A stretch of 64,000 nt of DNA from an uncultured Hyphomicrobiales bacterium (lineage in GTDB: Bacteria; Pseudomonadota; Alphaproteobacteria; Rhizobiales; Xanthobacteraceae). This document shows positions 25,120 through 34,433 of this stretch, one piece after another (the first letter of the stretch is position 1; each line of letters opens with the position of its first letter). The position numbers and the translations under genes were made by a program. Below the pieces are notes generated by a model. It did no database searches and was not told the DNA's origin. It saw only the letters and a list, made by a program, of their open reading frames with translations. The DNA lies in contig CAIRGJ010000047.1 of NCBI GenBank assembly GCA_903878085.1, forward strand, positions 96,042-160,041, given 5' to 3'.

Positions 25120-27102
25120 CTAAGCGTTACTCACGCCATTCGCCCGTTCCACGATCCGCACCACGTCCGACATGATGCGGTTCAATTCGAAATCCTTCGG
25201 CGTATAGACCGCGGCGACGCCGGACTTCTCCATCGCCGCGGCGTCTTCCGGCGGAATGATGCCGCCGACCACCAGCGGCATGGTCATGCCGGCGGCCTTC
25301 ATGCGCGCGACCACGTCGGCGACCAGCGGCATATGGCTGCCCGATAGCACCGACAGGCCGATGACATGGGCCTTTTGCTCGCGCGCGGCATCGACGATTT
25401 CTTCCGGCGTCAGGCGGATGCCTTCGTAGACCACTTGCATGCCGGCATCGCGCGCCCGCGCCGCGATCTGCTCGGCGCCGTTGGAATGGCCATCGAGGCC
25501 GGGCTTGCCGACTAGGAAGGTCAGGCGGCGGCCAAGCTTGCGCGACACGCGGTCGACCTCGCCGCGGATATCGTCGAGGCCATCGACATCGTTGCGCATG
25601 GCATTGCCGACGCCGGTCGGCGCGCGGTATTCGCCGAAGGCTTGGCGCAGTGTCCAGCCCCATTCGCCGGTGGTGACGCCGGCTTTGGCGCAGGCAATCG
25701 AGGGCGGCATGATGTTGGCGCCGGTGACGGCGGCGCGTTTGAGGTCGGCCAAGGTCGCTGCAACCGCCTTGCTGTCGCGCGACGCACGCCAGGCGGCGAG
25801 GCGCTCAAGCTGGTCGCGCTCGGCGTCTTCCGACACTGTCATGATCGAATCGATGCCACCGGTCAGCGGCGAAGCTTCTGTTTCGAGATAGCGATTGACG
25901 CCGACCACGATCTGGTCGCCGCGCTCGATGGCCTCCAGCCGCGCGGTGTTGGATTCCACCAGCCGCTGCTTCATGTAGCCGCTCTCGACCGCCACCACGG
26001 CGCCGCCCATCTCGTCGATGCGCTTGAGCTCTTCCATCGCCTCGGCCTTGAGCGCGTCGACTTTGCGCGTCATCACTTCGGAGCCGGCGAACAGATCGCC
26101 GTATTCCAAAAGGTCGGTCTCGTAGGCGAGAATCTGCTGCATGCGCAGCGACCATTGCTGATCCCATGGCCGCGGCAGGCCGAGCGCCTCGTTCCAGGCC
26201 GGCAACTGCACGGCGCGGGCGCGCGCGTTCTTCGACAGCGTCACCGCCAGCATTTCAATGAGAATGCGCGCGACGTTGTTTTCGGCTTGCTGCTCGGTCA
26301 GGCCCAGCGAATTCACCTGCACGCCGTAACGGAACAGCCGCTGCTTGGGATCGGTGATGCCGTAACGTTCGCGCGTGATCTCGTCCCACAATTCGACGAA
26401 GGCGCGCATCTTGCAGATCTCGGTGACGAAGCGCATGCCGGCGTTGACGAAGAACGAAATGCGCCCGACCACTTCGCCGAATTTTTCCTGGGTGACCTCG
26501 CCCGACGCCTTCACGGTATCGAGCACCGCCACCGCGGTGGCGAGTGCGAAGGCGAGTTCCTGCACCGGCGTCGCGCCTGCTTCCTGCAAATGGTAGGAGC
26601 AGATGTTCATCGGATTCCACTTCGGCAGCTCGGTCGTAGTGAAGATCGCCACGTCCTTGATCAGTCGCATCGACGGCGCCGGCGGAAATACGTAAGTGCC
26701 GCGCGACAGATATTCCTTGATGATGTCGTTCTGGATGGTGCCGGTCAGCGCCGTGCGCGGCGCGCCCTGTTCGTCGGCGACCGCGATGTAGAGCGCCATC
26801 AGCCACGCCGCGGTGGCGTTGATGGTCATCGACGTGTTCATGGTGCCGAGCGGGATCTGGTCGAACAGCGCCCGCATGTCGCCGAGATGGTTGACCGGCA
26901 CGCCGACCTTGCCCACCTCGCCTTTGGCCAGGATGTGGTCCGAGTCGTAGCCGGTCTGGGTCGGCAGATCGAAGGCAACGGATAAGCCGGTCTGCCCCTT
27001 CGCCAGGTTCTTGCGATAGAGCGCGTTGGAGTCCGCCGCGGTCGAGTGACCGGCATAGGTGCGGAAGATCCAGGGTTTGTCGCGCTTCGGTGTGTCGGCC
27101 AT
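25120..27102 (-). CDS. ecm: Ethylmalonyl-CoA mutase (B12-dependent)
   Basis: 660 residues from ATG at 27102. The N-terminal TIM-barrel domain begins KPWIFRTYAGHSTAADSNAL and contains FDLPTQTGYDSDH; the C-terminal cobalamin domain has LDGHSNGAEQIA, GLSVLSGSH and VVGGIIP. GHSNGAEQ replaces the GHDRG of methylmalonyl-CoA mutases, the pattern I associate with the ethylmalonyl-CoA mutase (MeaA) group. The enzyme converts (2R)-ethylmalonyl-CoA to (2S)-methylsuccinyl-CoA in the ethylmalonyl-CoA pathway of acetyl-CoA assimilation. ccr and mcd, acting just before and after it, lie 3-9 kb away. Its promoter region shares a 30-bp element with ccr. A methylmalonyl-CoA mutase assignment is the main alternative. 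Confidence 0.9.
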   Translation of the reverse strand: MADTPKRDKPWIFRTYAGHSTAADSNALYRKNLAKGQTGLSVAFDLPTQTGYDSDHILAKGEVGKVGVPVNHLGDMRALFDQIPLGTMNTSMTINATAAWLMALYIAVADEQGAPRTALTGTIQNDIIKEYLSRGTYVFPPAPSMRLIKDVAIFTTTELPKWNPMNICSYHLQEAGATPVQELAFALATAVAVLDTVKASGEVTQEKFGEVVGRISFFVNAGMRFVTEICKMRAFVELWDEITRERYGITDPKQRLFRYGVQVNSLGLTEQQAENNVARILIEMLAVTLSKNARARAVQLPAWNEALGLPRPWDQQWSLRMQQILAYETDLLEYGDLFAGSEVMTRKVDALKAEAMEELKRIDEMGGAVVAVESGYMKQRLVESNTARLEAIERGDQIVVGVNRYLETEASPLTGGIDSIMTVSEDAERDQLERLAAWRASRDSKAVAATLADLKRAAVTGANIMPPSIACAKAGVTTGEWGWTLRQAFGEYRAPTGVGNAMRNDVDGLDDIRGEVDRVSRKLGRRLTFLVGKPGLDGHSNGAEQIAARARDAGMQVVYEGIRLTPEEIVDAAREQKAHVIGLSVLSGSHMPLVADVVARMKAAGMTMPLVVGGIIPPEDAAAMEKSGVAAVYTPKDFELNRIMSDVVRIVERANGVSNA

Positions 27103-27119
27103 CGGGCTGCCTATTATGG

Positions 27120-27149
27120 CAGTGTGACGCAACCGTTGCTGCAATGCAA
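27120..27149 (-). promoter_or_regulatory. Promoter/operator element of ecm, shared with ccr
   Basis: Read on the minus strand, TTGCATTGCAGCAACGG is followed by TTGCGTCACACTG, ending 17 bp before the ecm start. It aligns without gaps to 29861-29890 at 23 of 30 positions, including 13 consecutive bases. TTGCAT and CACACT are 17 bp apart and could be the -35 and -10; the TGC-ATT-GCA palindrome would then overlap the -35. Confidence 0.6.
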
Positions 27150-27304
27150 CATAGAACCGGGTGCGCTGGGGCGATTAGGCCCCGCAAAGCCTGCCGCCGG
27201 GCCAGGCGGGAGCGGGCTGGCAAGCCAGCCACTGAGCCAAACAACAAAGTTTCCTTAATACCCGGGCCTTAACGTCGGTTTCGGTCACACCCCGAGTCTT
27301 GCGC

Positions 27305-28306
27305 ATGATGACGAATTCCGCCGGCGGTCCGCGCTACAGCATCGTCGTTCCCGTTTTTAACGAGCAGGCGGTGCTGCCGGTTTTGCTGCATCGCCTCGAT
27401 TTGATGATGCAGGACGTCGACGGCGTCATCGAGACCATCTTTGTCGACGACGGCAGCAGCGATTGCAGTGCCATCGTGCTCCGCGCCAAGGCCAAGGAAG
27501 ATCCGCGCTACCGCTTCATCGGGCTGTCGCGAAATTTCGGCCATCAGGCCGCGATCACCGCCGGCATGGAAGCGGCGAGCGGCGACGCCGTCATCGTCAT
27601 GGATGCCGATTTGCAGGACCCGCCCGAAGTCGTCGGGCAGATGATCGAGAAGTGGAAGGAAGGCTACGAGGTGGTCTATGGCCGCCGTCTGTCGCGCGAA
27701 GGCGACAGCACCTTCAAGAAATGGACCGCCAGCCTATTCTACAAATTCCTCGGCCGGCTGTCGTCGGTCGACATTCCGCGCGACGCCGGCGACTTCCGGC
27801 TGATCGACCGCAAGGTGCTCGACGCTTTTCTCGCCATGCCGGAGCAGGATCGCTTTGTGCGCGGCATGTTCGCCTGGCTTGGTTTCCGCCAGACCGAAGT
27901 CGCGTTCCATCGCCTGCCGCGGCTCGCCGGCGAAACCAAATATCCGCTGCTGAAGATGCTGCGCCTGGCCGCCAACGGCGTCATCGGCTTTTCCGACGCG
28001 CCGCTGCGGCTGGCGATCTGGTGCGGTTTTGCGGTGTCGGCCTTCGCTGCGCTCTATGCGCTCTATGTCGTCGGACACTGGCTGGCGGGCGACACGAGTC
28101 TGGTGGCCGGCTGGGCCTCGACCATCATCATCGTGTCGTTCCTGTCCGGCATGAACATGATCATGACCGGAATCATGGGCCTCTATGTCGGCCGCATCTA
28201 TGCCGAAGTGAAGCGCCGCCCGCTTTATGTCGTGTCGGAAAAGGCGGGCTTCGATCGCGCCGTACAATCACCGGCGCAATCGTCACGGACCATCGACGCG
28301 GCCTGA
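27305..28306 (+). CDS. GT2 glycosyltransferase, DPM1/GtrB-like polyprenyl-phosphate type
   Basis: 333 residues from ATG at 27305. The GT-A domain carries VVPVFNEQ, DDGSSD (about residues 43-48) and the metal-binding DADLQDPPE; the two C-terminal helices (about 240-300) are typical of polyprenyl-phosphate glycosyltransferases such as GtrB, ArnC and DPM1. It should transfer a hexose from a nucleotide sugar to undecaprenyl phosphate on the cytoplasmic face. It is tail to tail with an unknown polytopic membrane protein 3 bp away, which could be a partner using the lipid-linked sugar, although the two are on opposite strands. Confidence 0.9.
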   Translation: MMTNSAGGPRYSIVVPVFNEQAVLPVLLHRLDLMMQDVDGVIETIFVDDGSSDCSAIVLRAKAKEDPRYRFIGLSRNFGHQAAITAGMEAASGDAVIVMDADLQDPPEVVGQMIEKWKEGYEVVYGRRLSREGDSTFKKWTASLFYKFLGRLSSVDIPRDAGDFRLIDRKVLDAFLAMPEQDRFVRGMFAWLGFRQTEVAFHRLPRLAGETKYPLLKMLRLAANGVIGFSDAPLRLAIWCGFAVSAFAALYALYVVGHWLAGDTSLVAGWASTIIIVSFLSGMNMIMTGIMGLYVGRIYAEVKRRPLYVVSEKAGFDRAVQSPAQSSRTIDAA

Positions 28307-28309
28307 CCT

Positions 28310-29764
28310 CTACGGCGCAGTCCGCCGCGTGTGCACCACCGCGACATCGTCGGCATAAACCCGCTTCCATTCCGGCAGGCGGTCGAGCAGTGCAACCGCC
28401 GGCGTCGACGGCGTCAGCAAGGTCGCGCCGATCTTGTATTGCTCGAGCAGCGCCAGGAAATCCGGCAGGTTCTGCAGGTCCAGCGCGCGGCTGTGCCGCA
28501 TGATGAAGGCGGTGCCGTAGAGTTCGGCGCGGCCGTCGACAAAGGCGGGAATGCCGGCGAAATCGAGATAACCGCCGAAGTCGTAGGCATTGAGAATCGG
28601 CCCGGCTTTGGTGGCATCGAACGAGCGCAGGGCCCTCGCTGGCGTGATGTTTTCCGCCGGCGCGACCGAGCGCGATGCGCCGACCGCCGCAGTAACGCCA
28701 ATCAGCAGCACAACGGCCATCGGCGGCATCCAGGCGCCATAACGCGGGATGGCGATATTGCGAGCGGCGGCGATTGTCGCGAATTGCTGCGCCAGCGGCC
28801 GCGCCAGAAACAGCGGCGCCAGCAAAGCGAGCAGCTCGGCGTGTCGCGATTGCGACAGGCTAAGATGCAGAAGGCCGAACACGATGAAAATGCGCAGCGG
28901 CGGCAGCTTGACGCCGCGATAGAGCGCAAAGCCGAACGCGCCCAACATGATCATTTCGAACGGGCCGAGATGGGTGAAATCCTGCGCGCGCCATTCGGTG
29001 ACGATGGTCAGCACTTCGCCGAGCGCGATGGTGCGGGTCGTCACCAAAATCGCTTCCGGGCCGTAAGGGTTGATGCAGGCGGCGCCGAGCGCCAAGACGC
29101 CGAATACCGCCCACTGCCGCGCCACGCGCAGCCGCTCATTAGCTGGCGCGTTCCACAGTGCGTCGCAGGCGATTGCCGCGGCGATCGCCAGACCGAAGGT
29201 GAAACTGCCGTGCAGGTTCGCCCACAGGATCATCAGCGGCAGCAAGTGCCACGGCGGCGCGCGCCGTTCGTCGGCGGCGCGGATCAGTGTGCCGACCCAC
29301 AGCACGATCAAGGGCAGTGCCAGGATATGCGGCCGCGCCAGAATATGCGGTGACACCAGCACGACGGCGGCGAGCACCGCGATCAGAGCCGGCAGCGGCT
29401 GCCAGTGCCGCAGCAAGAATCGCGTCAGCAAACCGAATGACGCCGCCGCCGCCGTTGCGGCGAGCGCGACGACGCCGAGCCAGCCGCCGAGCGATAGCGC
29501 CGTCGCGTAAGCGACCTGCGACAGCCACTCGAAGGCGACCCAGTGTTCGCCGCGCATGGTCAGCGAGAACGGATCGCCGCTCGGCACGGTATGATGGTCG
29601 AGGATCCAGCGTCCTAGCGCGATGTGCGAGTATGTATCGGGATCGGCAAGCAGCCGCGGCGCCAGGGTCAGGAGGAGCACGTAGACGCCCGCGGCCACGA
29701 GCCACGGCATCGCCGCCTGAGAATCGGCAATGCGGGCGCTGCGCTGGACAATCTGTTCGGACAT
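28310..29764 (-). CDS. Polytopic membrane protein of unknown function
   Basis: 484 residues with about ten membrane helices. A periplasmic loop after the first helix carries DPDTYSHIALGRWILDHH, and a soluble C-terminal part of about 110 residues includes LNAYDFGGYLDFAGIPAFVDGRAEL. The N-terminal loop with acidic residues after helix 1 resembles GT-C glycosyltransferases or lipid-linked sugar transferases, but I cannot place it in a family. It converges on the GT2 gene and diverges from ccr, 151 bp away. Transfer of a lipid-linked sugar is a reasonable guess only. Confidence 0.65.
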   Translation of the reverse strand: MSEQIVQRSARIADSQAAMPWLVAAGVYVLLLTLAPRLLADPDTYSHIALGRWILDHHTVPSGDPFSLTMRGEHWVAFEWLSQVAYATALSLGGWLGVVALAATAAAASFGLLTRFLLRHWQPLPALIAVLAAVVLVSPHILARPHILALPLIVLWVGTLIRAADERRAPPWHLLPLMILWANLHGSFTFGLAIAAAIACDALWNAPANERLRVARQWAVFGVLALGAACINPYGPEAILVTTRTIALGEVLTIVTEWRAQDFTHLGPFEMIMLGAFGFALYRGVKLPPLRIFIVFGLLHLSLSQSRHAELLALLAPLFLARPLAQQFATIAAARNIAIPRYGAWMPPMAVVLLIGVTAAVGASRSVAPAENITPARALRSFDATKAGPILNAYDFGGYLDFAGIPAFVDGRAELYGTAFIMRHSRALDLQNLPDFLALLEQYKIGATLLTPSTPAVALLDRLPEWKRVYADDVAVVHTRRTAP

Positions 29765-29860
29765 CGGGTCTGCCTGGAAAAGTCCAAGCTAGGGCCGCGG
29801 CCTTGTTAAACCCTTAAAAAGCGGGGTTTTTTGGCTAAGCCGTGGCCGCCGTTATCGATA

Positions 29861-29890
29861 TTGCGCTGCAACATAAATTGCGTCACACTG
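29861..29890 (+). promoter_or_regulatory. Promoter/operator element of ccr, shared with ecm
   Basis: TTGCGCTGCAACATAAA followed by TTGCGTCACACTG ends 25 bp before the ccr start. TTGC-GCT-GCAA is a perfect 4-bp-arm palindrome. TTGCGC and CACACT have 17-bp spacing, matching the arrangement at ecm. TGC-rich palindromes are known targets of PhaR-type regulators in Alphaproteobacteria; linking this site to PhaR is inference. Confidence 0.6.
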
Positions 29891-29915
29891 ATGACAGTTC
29901 GTAGGGAGGCTGCCG

Positions 29916-31196
29916 ATGCCGGCTGTTGCGAAGGTGAGGAGCGTTGCTCCTCACAAGGACCTCTATGCTGTCGGCGAAATTCCGCCGCTCGGTCATGTGC
30001 CCGAAAAAATGCACGCCTGGGTCATTCGCCAGGACCGGCACGGCCCGCCCGACAAATCTTTTCAGCTTGAAGTGGTGCCGACTTGGACCATCGGCGAGGA
30101 CGAAGTCCTCCTGCTCGTGATGGCCGGCGGCGTCAATTACAACGGCATCTGGGCGGGCCTTGGCCAGCCGATCACGCCGTTCAACGTGCACAAGCAACCC
30201 TATCATATCGCCGGCTCCGATGCCTCCGGCATCGTCTGGGCGGTCGGCGCCAAAGTGAAACGCTGGAAGGTCGGCGACGAAGTCATCGTCCATTGCAATC
30301 AGGACGACGGCGACGACGAAGACTGTAATGGCGGCGATCCGCTGCTGTCGCCGTCGCAACGCATTTGGGGCTACGAGACGCCGGACGGTTCGTTCGCGCA
30401 GTTCTGCCGCGTGCAATCGCGGCAATTGATGCAGAAGCCGGCGCATCTCACCTGGGAAGAGTCGGCCTGCTATACGCTGACGCTCGCCACCGCCTATCGC
30501 ATGCTGTTCGGCCATCCGCCGCACACGCTCAAGCCCGGCGACAACGTGCTGATCTGGGGCGCCTCCGGCGGCCTCGGCGTGTTCGGCCTGCAGCTTGTCG
30601 CGGCGTCGGGCGCCAATGCCATCGCGGTCGTCTCCGACGAATCCAAGATGGAATACGTCTTCAATCTCGGCGCCAAGGGCGCCATCAACCGCAAGGAGTT
30701 CAAGTGCTGGGGCCAGCTGCCTCAGGTGAACTCCGCCGAGTACAACGACTGGAGCAAGGAAGCCCGCCGTTTCGGCAAGGCGATCTGGGACATCACCGGC
30801 AAGCGCGACGTCGATATCGTCTTTGAACATCCGGGCGAGCAGACTTTTCCGGTGTCGTCGATGGTGGTGAAGCGCGGCGGCATGGTCGTGTTCTGCGCCG
30901 GCACCACCGGTTTCAATATCACCTTCGACGCGCGCTACGTCTGGATGCGCCAGAAGCGCATTCAGGGCTCGCACTTCGCCCATCTCAAGCAGGCTAGCCA
31001 AGCCAACCGCTTCGTGCTGGAGCGGCGTATAGATCCCTGCATGAGCGAGGTGTTCGAGTGGGACAAGATCCCGCTGGCGCACATGAAGATGTGGAAGAAC
31101 CAGCATCCGCCAGGCAACATGTCGGTGCTGGTCGGCGCGCCGCGCACTGGACTGAAGACGCTGGAAGACGTGCAGGAAGCGGCGATCAACGGCTAG
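29916..31196 (+). CDS. ccr: Crotonyl-CoA carboxylase/reductase
   Basis: 426 residues; GGGAGG lies just before the ATG at 29916. The medium-chain dehydrogenase/reductase fold has the NADPH motif WGASGGLGVFGLQL (about residues 210-223) and the family-specific N terminus KDLYAVGEIPPLGHVPEKM. Length and the insertion QDDGDDEDCNGGDPLLSPSQ match CCR rather than quinone oxidoreductases. The enzyme reductively carboxylates crotonyl-CoA to ethylmalonyl-CoA with NADPH and CO2, the committed step of the ethylmalonyl-CoA pathway. The 3' end overlaps the converging yihY gene by 11 bp. A shared 30-bp promoter element suggests co-regulation with ecm. Confidence 0.96.
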   Translation: MPAVAKVRSVAPHKDLYAVGEIPPLGHVPEKMHAWVIRQDRHGPPDKSFQLEVVPTWTIGEDEVLLLVMAGGVNYNGIWAGLGQPITPFNVHKQPYHIAGSDASGIVWAVGAKVKRWKVGDEVIVHCNQDDGDDEDCNGGDPLLSPSQRIWGYETPDGSFAQFCRVQSRQLMQKPAHLTWEESACYTLTLATAYRMLFGHPPHTLKPGDNVLIWGASGGLGVFGLQLVAASGANAIAVVSDESKMEYVFNLGAKGAINRKEFKCWGQLPQVNSAEYNDWSKEARRFGKAIWDITGKRDVDIVFEHPGEQTFPVSSMVVKRGGMVVFCAGTTGFNITFDARYVWMRQKRIQGSHFAHLKQASQANRFVLERRIDPCMSEVFEWDKIPLAHMKMWKNQHPPGNMSVLVGAPRTGLKTLEDVQEAAING

Positions 31197-32073
31197 CGGC
31201 TTCCGATTCAAACGGAACCGGTACCGGAGCCAGTCGCTTCTCCCGACTCTTGGCGATTACTGAATTCAGTTCGCCGCCATAGATGAAGATCGACGCACAG
31301 ACGTAGAGAAAGATCAGCGCGACCATCGCCGACGCTAAGCCCGCATACATCGAGACATAGGCGAAGGCGTAATTGGCGAGATAGCGGCCGAACGCCGTGC
31401 CGGCGATCAGCCACAGCACCAGCGTTGCGGCGATGCCGGGCGCGATCTCCGCGAACGAACGCCTTCCGGCCGGCAGCCAAGCGTGCACGATCAACAGCGC
31501 GATCACCAGCACCACGATCGCGACGGCATAACGTGCAAAGGTGATGAGATTGCCCAACGGCTCCAGGGTCGGCAGATATTGCACCAGCTTGCCCCAGATC
31601 AACGGCGCCAGCACCACCAGGAATGAGAACGCCAGGATCGCCACCGCGGCCACCAGCACGTAGCCGATGGATTCCAGCCGTAGCAGCCACCAGGGCCGCG
31701 GCTCCGCGATGTCGTAAGCGCGATTGAGCCCGACGCGCAGGCTTTCAACACCGCTGGAGGCGAAATACAGCGCGAATAGCGCGCCGAAGGTCAGCACGCC
31801 GGTGCGGGTGTCGGTCAGCACGCCGGCGACGTCGAGCGCGATCGGCCCCGCCACTTCCTGCGGCCAGGCTTCCAGCAGGATGCGCGCGGCTTCGTCGGCG
31901 AGCTGCTTGGAGCCGAAGAAAAACCCGGCCAACGCGGTCACCACGATCAAGAACGGGAACATCGCCATCAGCGTCGACAGCGCGATATGGCTGGCGATGG
32001 CCCAGCCGTCATCGGCCAGAAAATGCCGGAACGCATCGACCGCGATCTGCAATGACAATTTAAAAATGCGCAA
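31186..32073 (-). CDS. YihY/BrkB-family inner-membrane protein
   Basis: 295 residues. The start is a TTG at 32073 with AGAAGG upstream; no ATG is available in frame before the first helix. Six membrane helices and the family signatures ASHIALSTLMAMFPF, FASSGVESLRVGLNRAYD and LASAMVALIFLYVCASIFIYGGEL are present. The family was once called ribonuclease BN by mistake; its role is unknown, possibly envelope transport. The 3' end overlaps ccr on the other strand. Confidence 0.9.
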   Translation of the reverse strand: MRIFKLSLQIAVDAFRHFLADDGWAIASHIALSTLMAMFPFLIVVTALAGFFFGSKQLADEAARILLEAWPQEVAGPIALDVAGVLTDTRTGVLTFGALFALYFASSGVESLRVGLNRAYDIAEPRPWWLLRLESIGYVLVAAVAILAFSFLVVLAPLIWGKLVQYLPTLEPLGNLITFARYAVAIVVLVIALLIVHAWLPAGRRSFAEIAPGIAATLVLWLIAGTAFGRYLANYAFAYVSMYAGLASAMVALIFLYVCASIFIYGGELNSVIAKSREKRLAPVPVPFESEAASR

Positions 32074-32097
32074 AGCGCCGGCCTTCTTTTCCGCGCG

Positions 32098-32192
32098 TCC
32101 CTGCGAAAGCGGGGACCCAGCCCGAATAAATGCTTACTGGATTCCCGCTTTCTGCATAAGACGCGCTTCGCGCTTTTGCGCGGGAATGAGCG
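32098..32192. repeat. Interspersed repeat, family A, with an enlarged second hairpin
   Basis: GTCCCTGCGAAAGCGGGGAC is followed by ATTCCCGC and GCGGGAAT, whose loop is lengthened by an insert around CGCGCTTCGCGC. It sits between yihY and the chemoreceptor gene end. Confidence 0.75.
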
Positions 32193-32202
32193 TGGCGCGG
32201 AA

Positions 32203-34212
32203 CTATGCCGCCTGCACGTTGGCGAGGAACCGGCGTACTTCCACCTCCAGGCCTTCGGCCTCGGCCGCGACCGCGTAGGCGAGGTCCTTGACGTCGGAAG
32301 CCGTGGCGCGGGCGCCGGTGGTGGCGCCGGCCACCCGGCTCATGGCGTCGGAGCCGGTGCGCGCTTCGTCGGAGGCGCGGCTGACGCCCTCGGCGATCGA
32401 GGCCACGGCGGAATTCTGTTGATCGACGGTGGCGGCGACCATCGTGGCGATCGCCGACATGTCGCGGATGATGTCGTTGACCTGCTCGATTGCCTGCGCC
32501 GCATCGGCCGCGGCCGATTGGATCGAGCCGATCTGCAGGGCGATTTCCTCGGTCGCCTTCGCGGTTTGCCCCGCGAGCGACTTCACTTCGGCCGCGACCA
32601 CCGCAAAGCCCCGGCCGGATTCGCCGGCGCGAGCGGCCTCGATGGTGGCGTTGAGAGCCAGTAGATTCGTTTGACCGGCGATGGCCTGAATCAGCCCGAC
32701 CACTTCGCCGATGCGGCTGGCGGCTTTGCCGAGCTGCGCCATGGTGGTGACGGTGCGCTCCGCCTCCGACACCGCACGTCCCGCGACATCGGTCGATTTC
32801 GCCGCCTGTGAGGAGATCTCGTCGATCGAGGCCGCCAGTTCCTCGACTGAACTCGCCGCCGCCGTCACGTTGTCGGACGCGGCGCTGACGCGCTGCTCGG
32901 CGGTGCGCGCTTCCGCCGACACGGTATCGGCCGCCTTGTTGAGATCGGTCGAACTCGTCTCCAGCTTGATCGAGGCTGCCCGCAGCTTGTCGAGCACGCT
33001 CTCGACCGAGTGCTTGAACTGCCCGATGGTCTGCGAAATCGTGTCGCTATGCCGCTCCTTGGCGCGGCTCTCTTCCGCCTGCGTCATCGCCAGGCTTTCA
33101 CGCTCGATCATGCTGTCGCGGAACACGATCACCGTGCGCGCCATTTCGCCGATCTCGTCGCGGGCACGGGTCGCGGGAATGCGGGCGCTGGTGTCGCCAC
33201 TGGCAAGGCGTTTCATGACGTCGACCAGGCCATTGAGTGGGCGCGTGATGCTGCGTCCGATCAGCCAACTGAGGCCGAGGCCGAGCGCGACCATGGCGAG
33301 TCCGACCGCGACGATTCCGGCGCGTGTCCGCGCTTGCGATGCGATCAATCCTGCCGATGCCACGTCTGCGGATTGGCGGGCGCGATCGATGATTTCATCG
33401 GCCCGCGGACGCATGCGTTTGCTGTCGATATCGATAATGGCGCGCAACGGATGGACGTGGTCGTAGCTCTCGATCCATTTTGAAAAAGTGTCGGCGTAGT
33501 TTTTCACCTGGCGCTCGAGCGAGGCTTTCATCTCCGGTGTGCCGTCGATCAGCGCGAAGGTATCGGTGAAGCGCTTATAGGCGCCGAGAAACTGCTGCCG
33601 GGTCAGTTCGGCTTGGGTGAGCCGGTATTCGGCTTCGTGGTGCCGCATGACCAGCAACGACATCATCAGCTTGGTGGCTTCCGCCTCGGCGAGCCACGTC
33701 ATATTCTCGTTGATGATGAGTTCGACTGCGTTGCTGGCTTCGCGAAGATTTTGCCGCAATCCCGCCCCGTCGCTGAAGCCGAGCGCGGTCTGTTCACGCA
33801 CCAATTCTTTGAAATTTTCGCGAAGCCCCGTCAGGTCCTTGCGCAAGATCGCGATATTCTCGGTTTGCCCGCCATTGCTGTCTTGGGCGATGGTGTTAAG
33901 GGCGATCACAGCCAGCCCATGGGCTTGTTCGAAGTCCGCCACCAGATCGCTGCTCGGCGCGGTGGCAAAATCCTTCACGATGATGCGCATCGTGGAAAGC
34001 GAACTCTTGAAATCGCGGCTGGCGTCGGCCAGCGCGCTGAACCGGTTGACGGTGGCGAAGGCGGTGGCGACCTCGCGCTCGCCGCTGAAATAGGTCAGCC
34101 CGGTGGCGAGAAAACTGACCACAGGGATCGCCGCCAGCAAGACGATGCGCGTCCGCACCGACATGGCGGCCAGCAGGCGGGACAGCCGGTTCAGCGGGGA
34201 GGCGAATTTCAT
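32203..34212 (-). CDS. Methyl-accepting chemotaxis protein
   Basis: 669 residues from ATG at 34212; a GTG at 34242 is possible but has no better ribosome site. Helix 1 (about 20-42) and helix 2 (about 285-310) flank a periplasmic helical sensor of about 240 residues. A HAMP domain ([19 protein letters not shown]) and a signalling domain with the conserved hairpin tip region ([19 protein letters not shown] pattern, then [20 protein letters not shown]) follow. It feeds a CheA/CheW complex that is not encoded here. The ligand is unknown. No C-terminal NWETF-like CheR tether is seen. Confidence 0.94.
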   Translation of the reverse strand: MKFASPLNRLSRLLAAMSVRTRIVLLAAIPVVSFLATGLTYFSGEREVATAFATVNRFSALADASRDFKSSLSTMRIIVKDFATAPSSDLVADFEQAHGLAVIALNTIAQDSNGGQTENIAILRKDLTGLRENFKELVREQTALGFSDGAGLRQNLREASNAVELIINENMTWLAEAEATKLMMSLLVMRHHEAEYRLTQAELTRQQFLGAYKRFTDTFALIDGTPEMKASLERQVKNYADTFSKWIESYDHVHPLRAIIDIDSKRMRPRADEIIDRARQSADVASAGLIASQARTRAGIVAVGLAMVALGLGLSWLIGRSITRPLNGLVDVMKRLASGDTSARIPATRARDEIGEMARTVIVFRDSMIERESLAMTQAEESRAKERHSDTISQTIGQFKHSVESVLDKLRAASIKLETSSTDLNKAADTVSAEARTAEQRVSAASDNVTAAASSVEELAASIDEISSQAAKSTDVAGRAVSEAERTVTTMAQLGKAASRIGEVVGLIQAIAGQTNLLALNATIEAARAGESGRGFAVVAAEVKSLAGQTAKATEEIALQIGSIQSAAADAAQAIEQVNDIIRDMSAIATMVAATVDQQNSAVASIAEGVSRASDEARTGSDAMSRVAGATTGARATASDVKDLAYAVAAEAEGLEVEVRRFLANVQAA

Positions 34213-34367
34213 GAGTGAGGCCGGTTTTTCGGGCGAGGCCACGGGAACGCAGGCGCAAAGGCGTCAACCGTAGCAAACCGTGAAATGGTTAATTTTATAG
34301 CAATTTTAGCCGCGGGCGGGGGCGAAGCCATTACGGAATCGGGGGATTTCGTCCCACTTTGCTTTTG

Positions 34368-34376
34368 TGCACTGCA
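34368..34376 (+). promoter_or_regulatory. TGC-rich site upstream of mcd
   Basis: GTGCACTGCAC contains TGCACTGCA, which matches the core of the ecm (TGCATTGCA) and ccr (TGCGCTGCA) sites as TGC-RYT-GCA. It lies 57 bp before the mcd start, with CTGCAG 14 bp further on. The rest of the 30-bp ecm/ccr element is not conserved here, so the link is weaker. Confidence 0.4.
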
Positions 34377-34433
34377 CGCGTAATGTCATGCTGCAGCCGG
34401 CACTCAATCGCTTTCCGCAAGTCCGAGGACCCC

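Noticed and set aside
25120..27102. Methylmalonyl-CoA mutase or isobutyryl-CoA mutase assignment
   Set aside because: GHSNG in the cobalamin motif and proximity to ccr and mcd favour ethylmalonyl-CoA mutase, and one polypeptide carries both domains, unlike the two-subunit isobutyryl-CoA mutase.
29808..29832. Intrinsic terminator AAACCC-N10-GGGTTTTTT upstream of ccr
   Set aside because: The stem is weak (six pairs, ten-base loop) and lies between divergent promoters where no transcript should end. An attenuator role is possible but unsupported.
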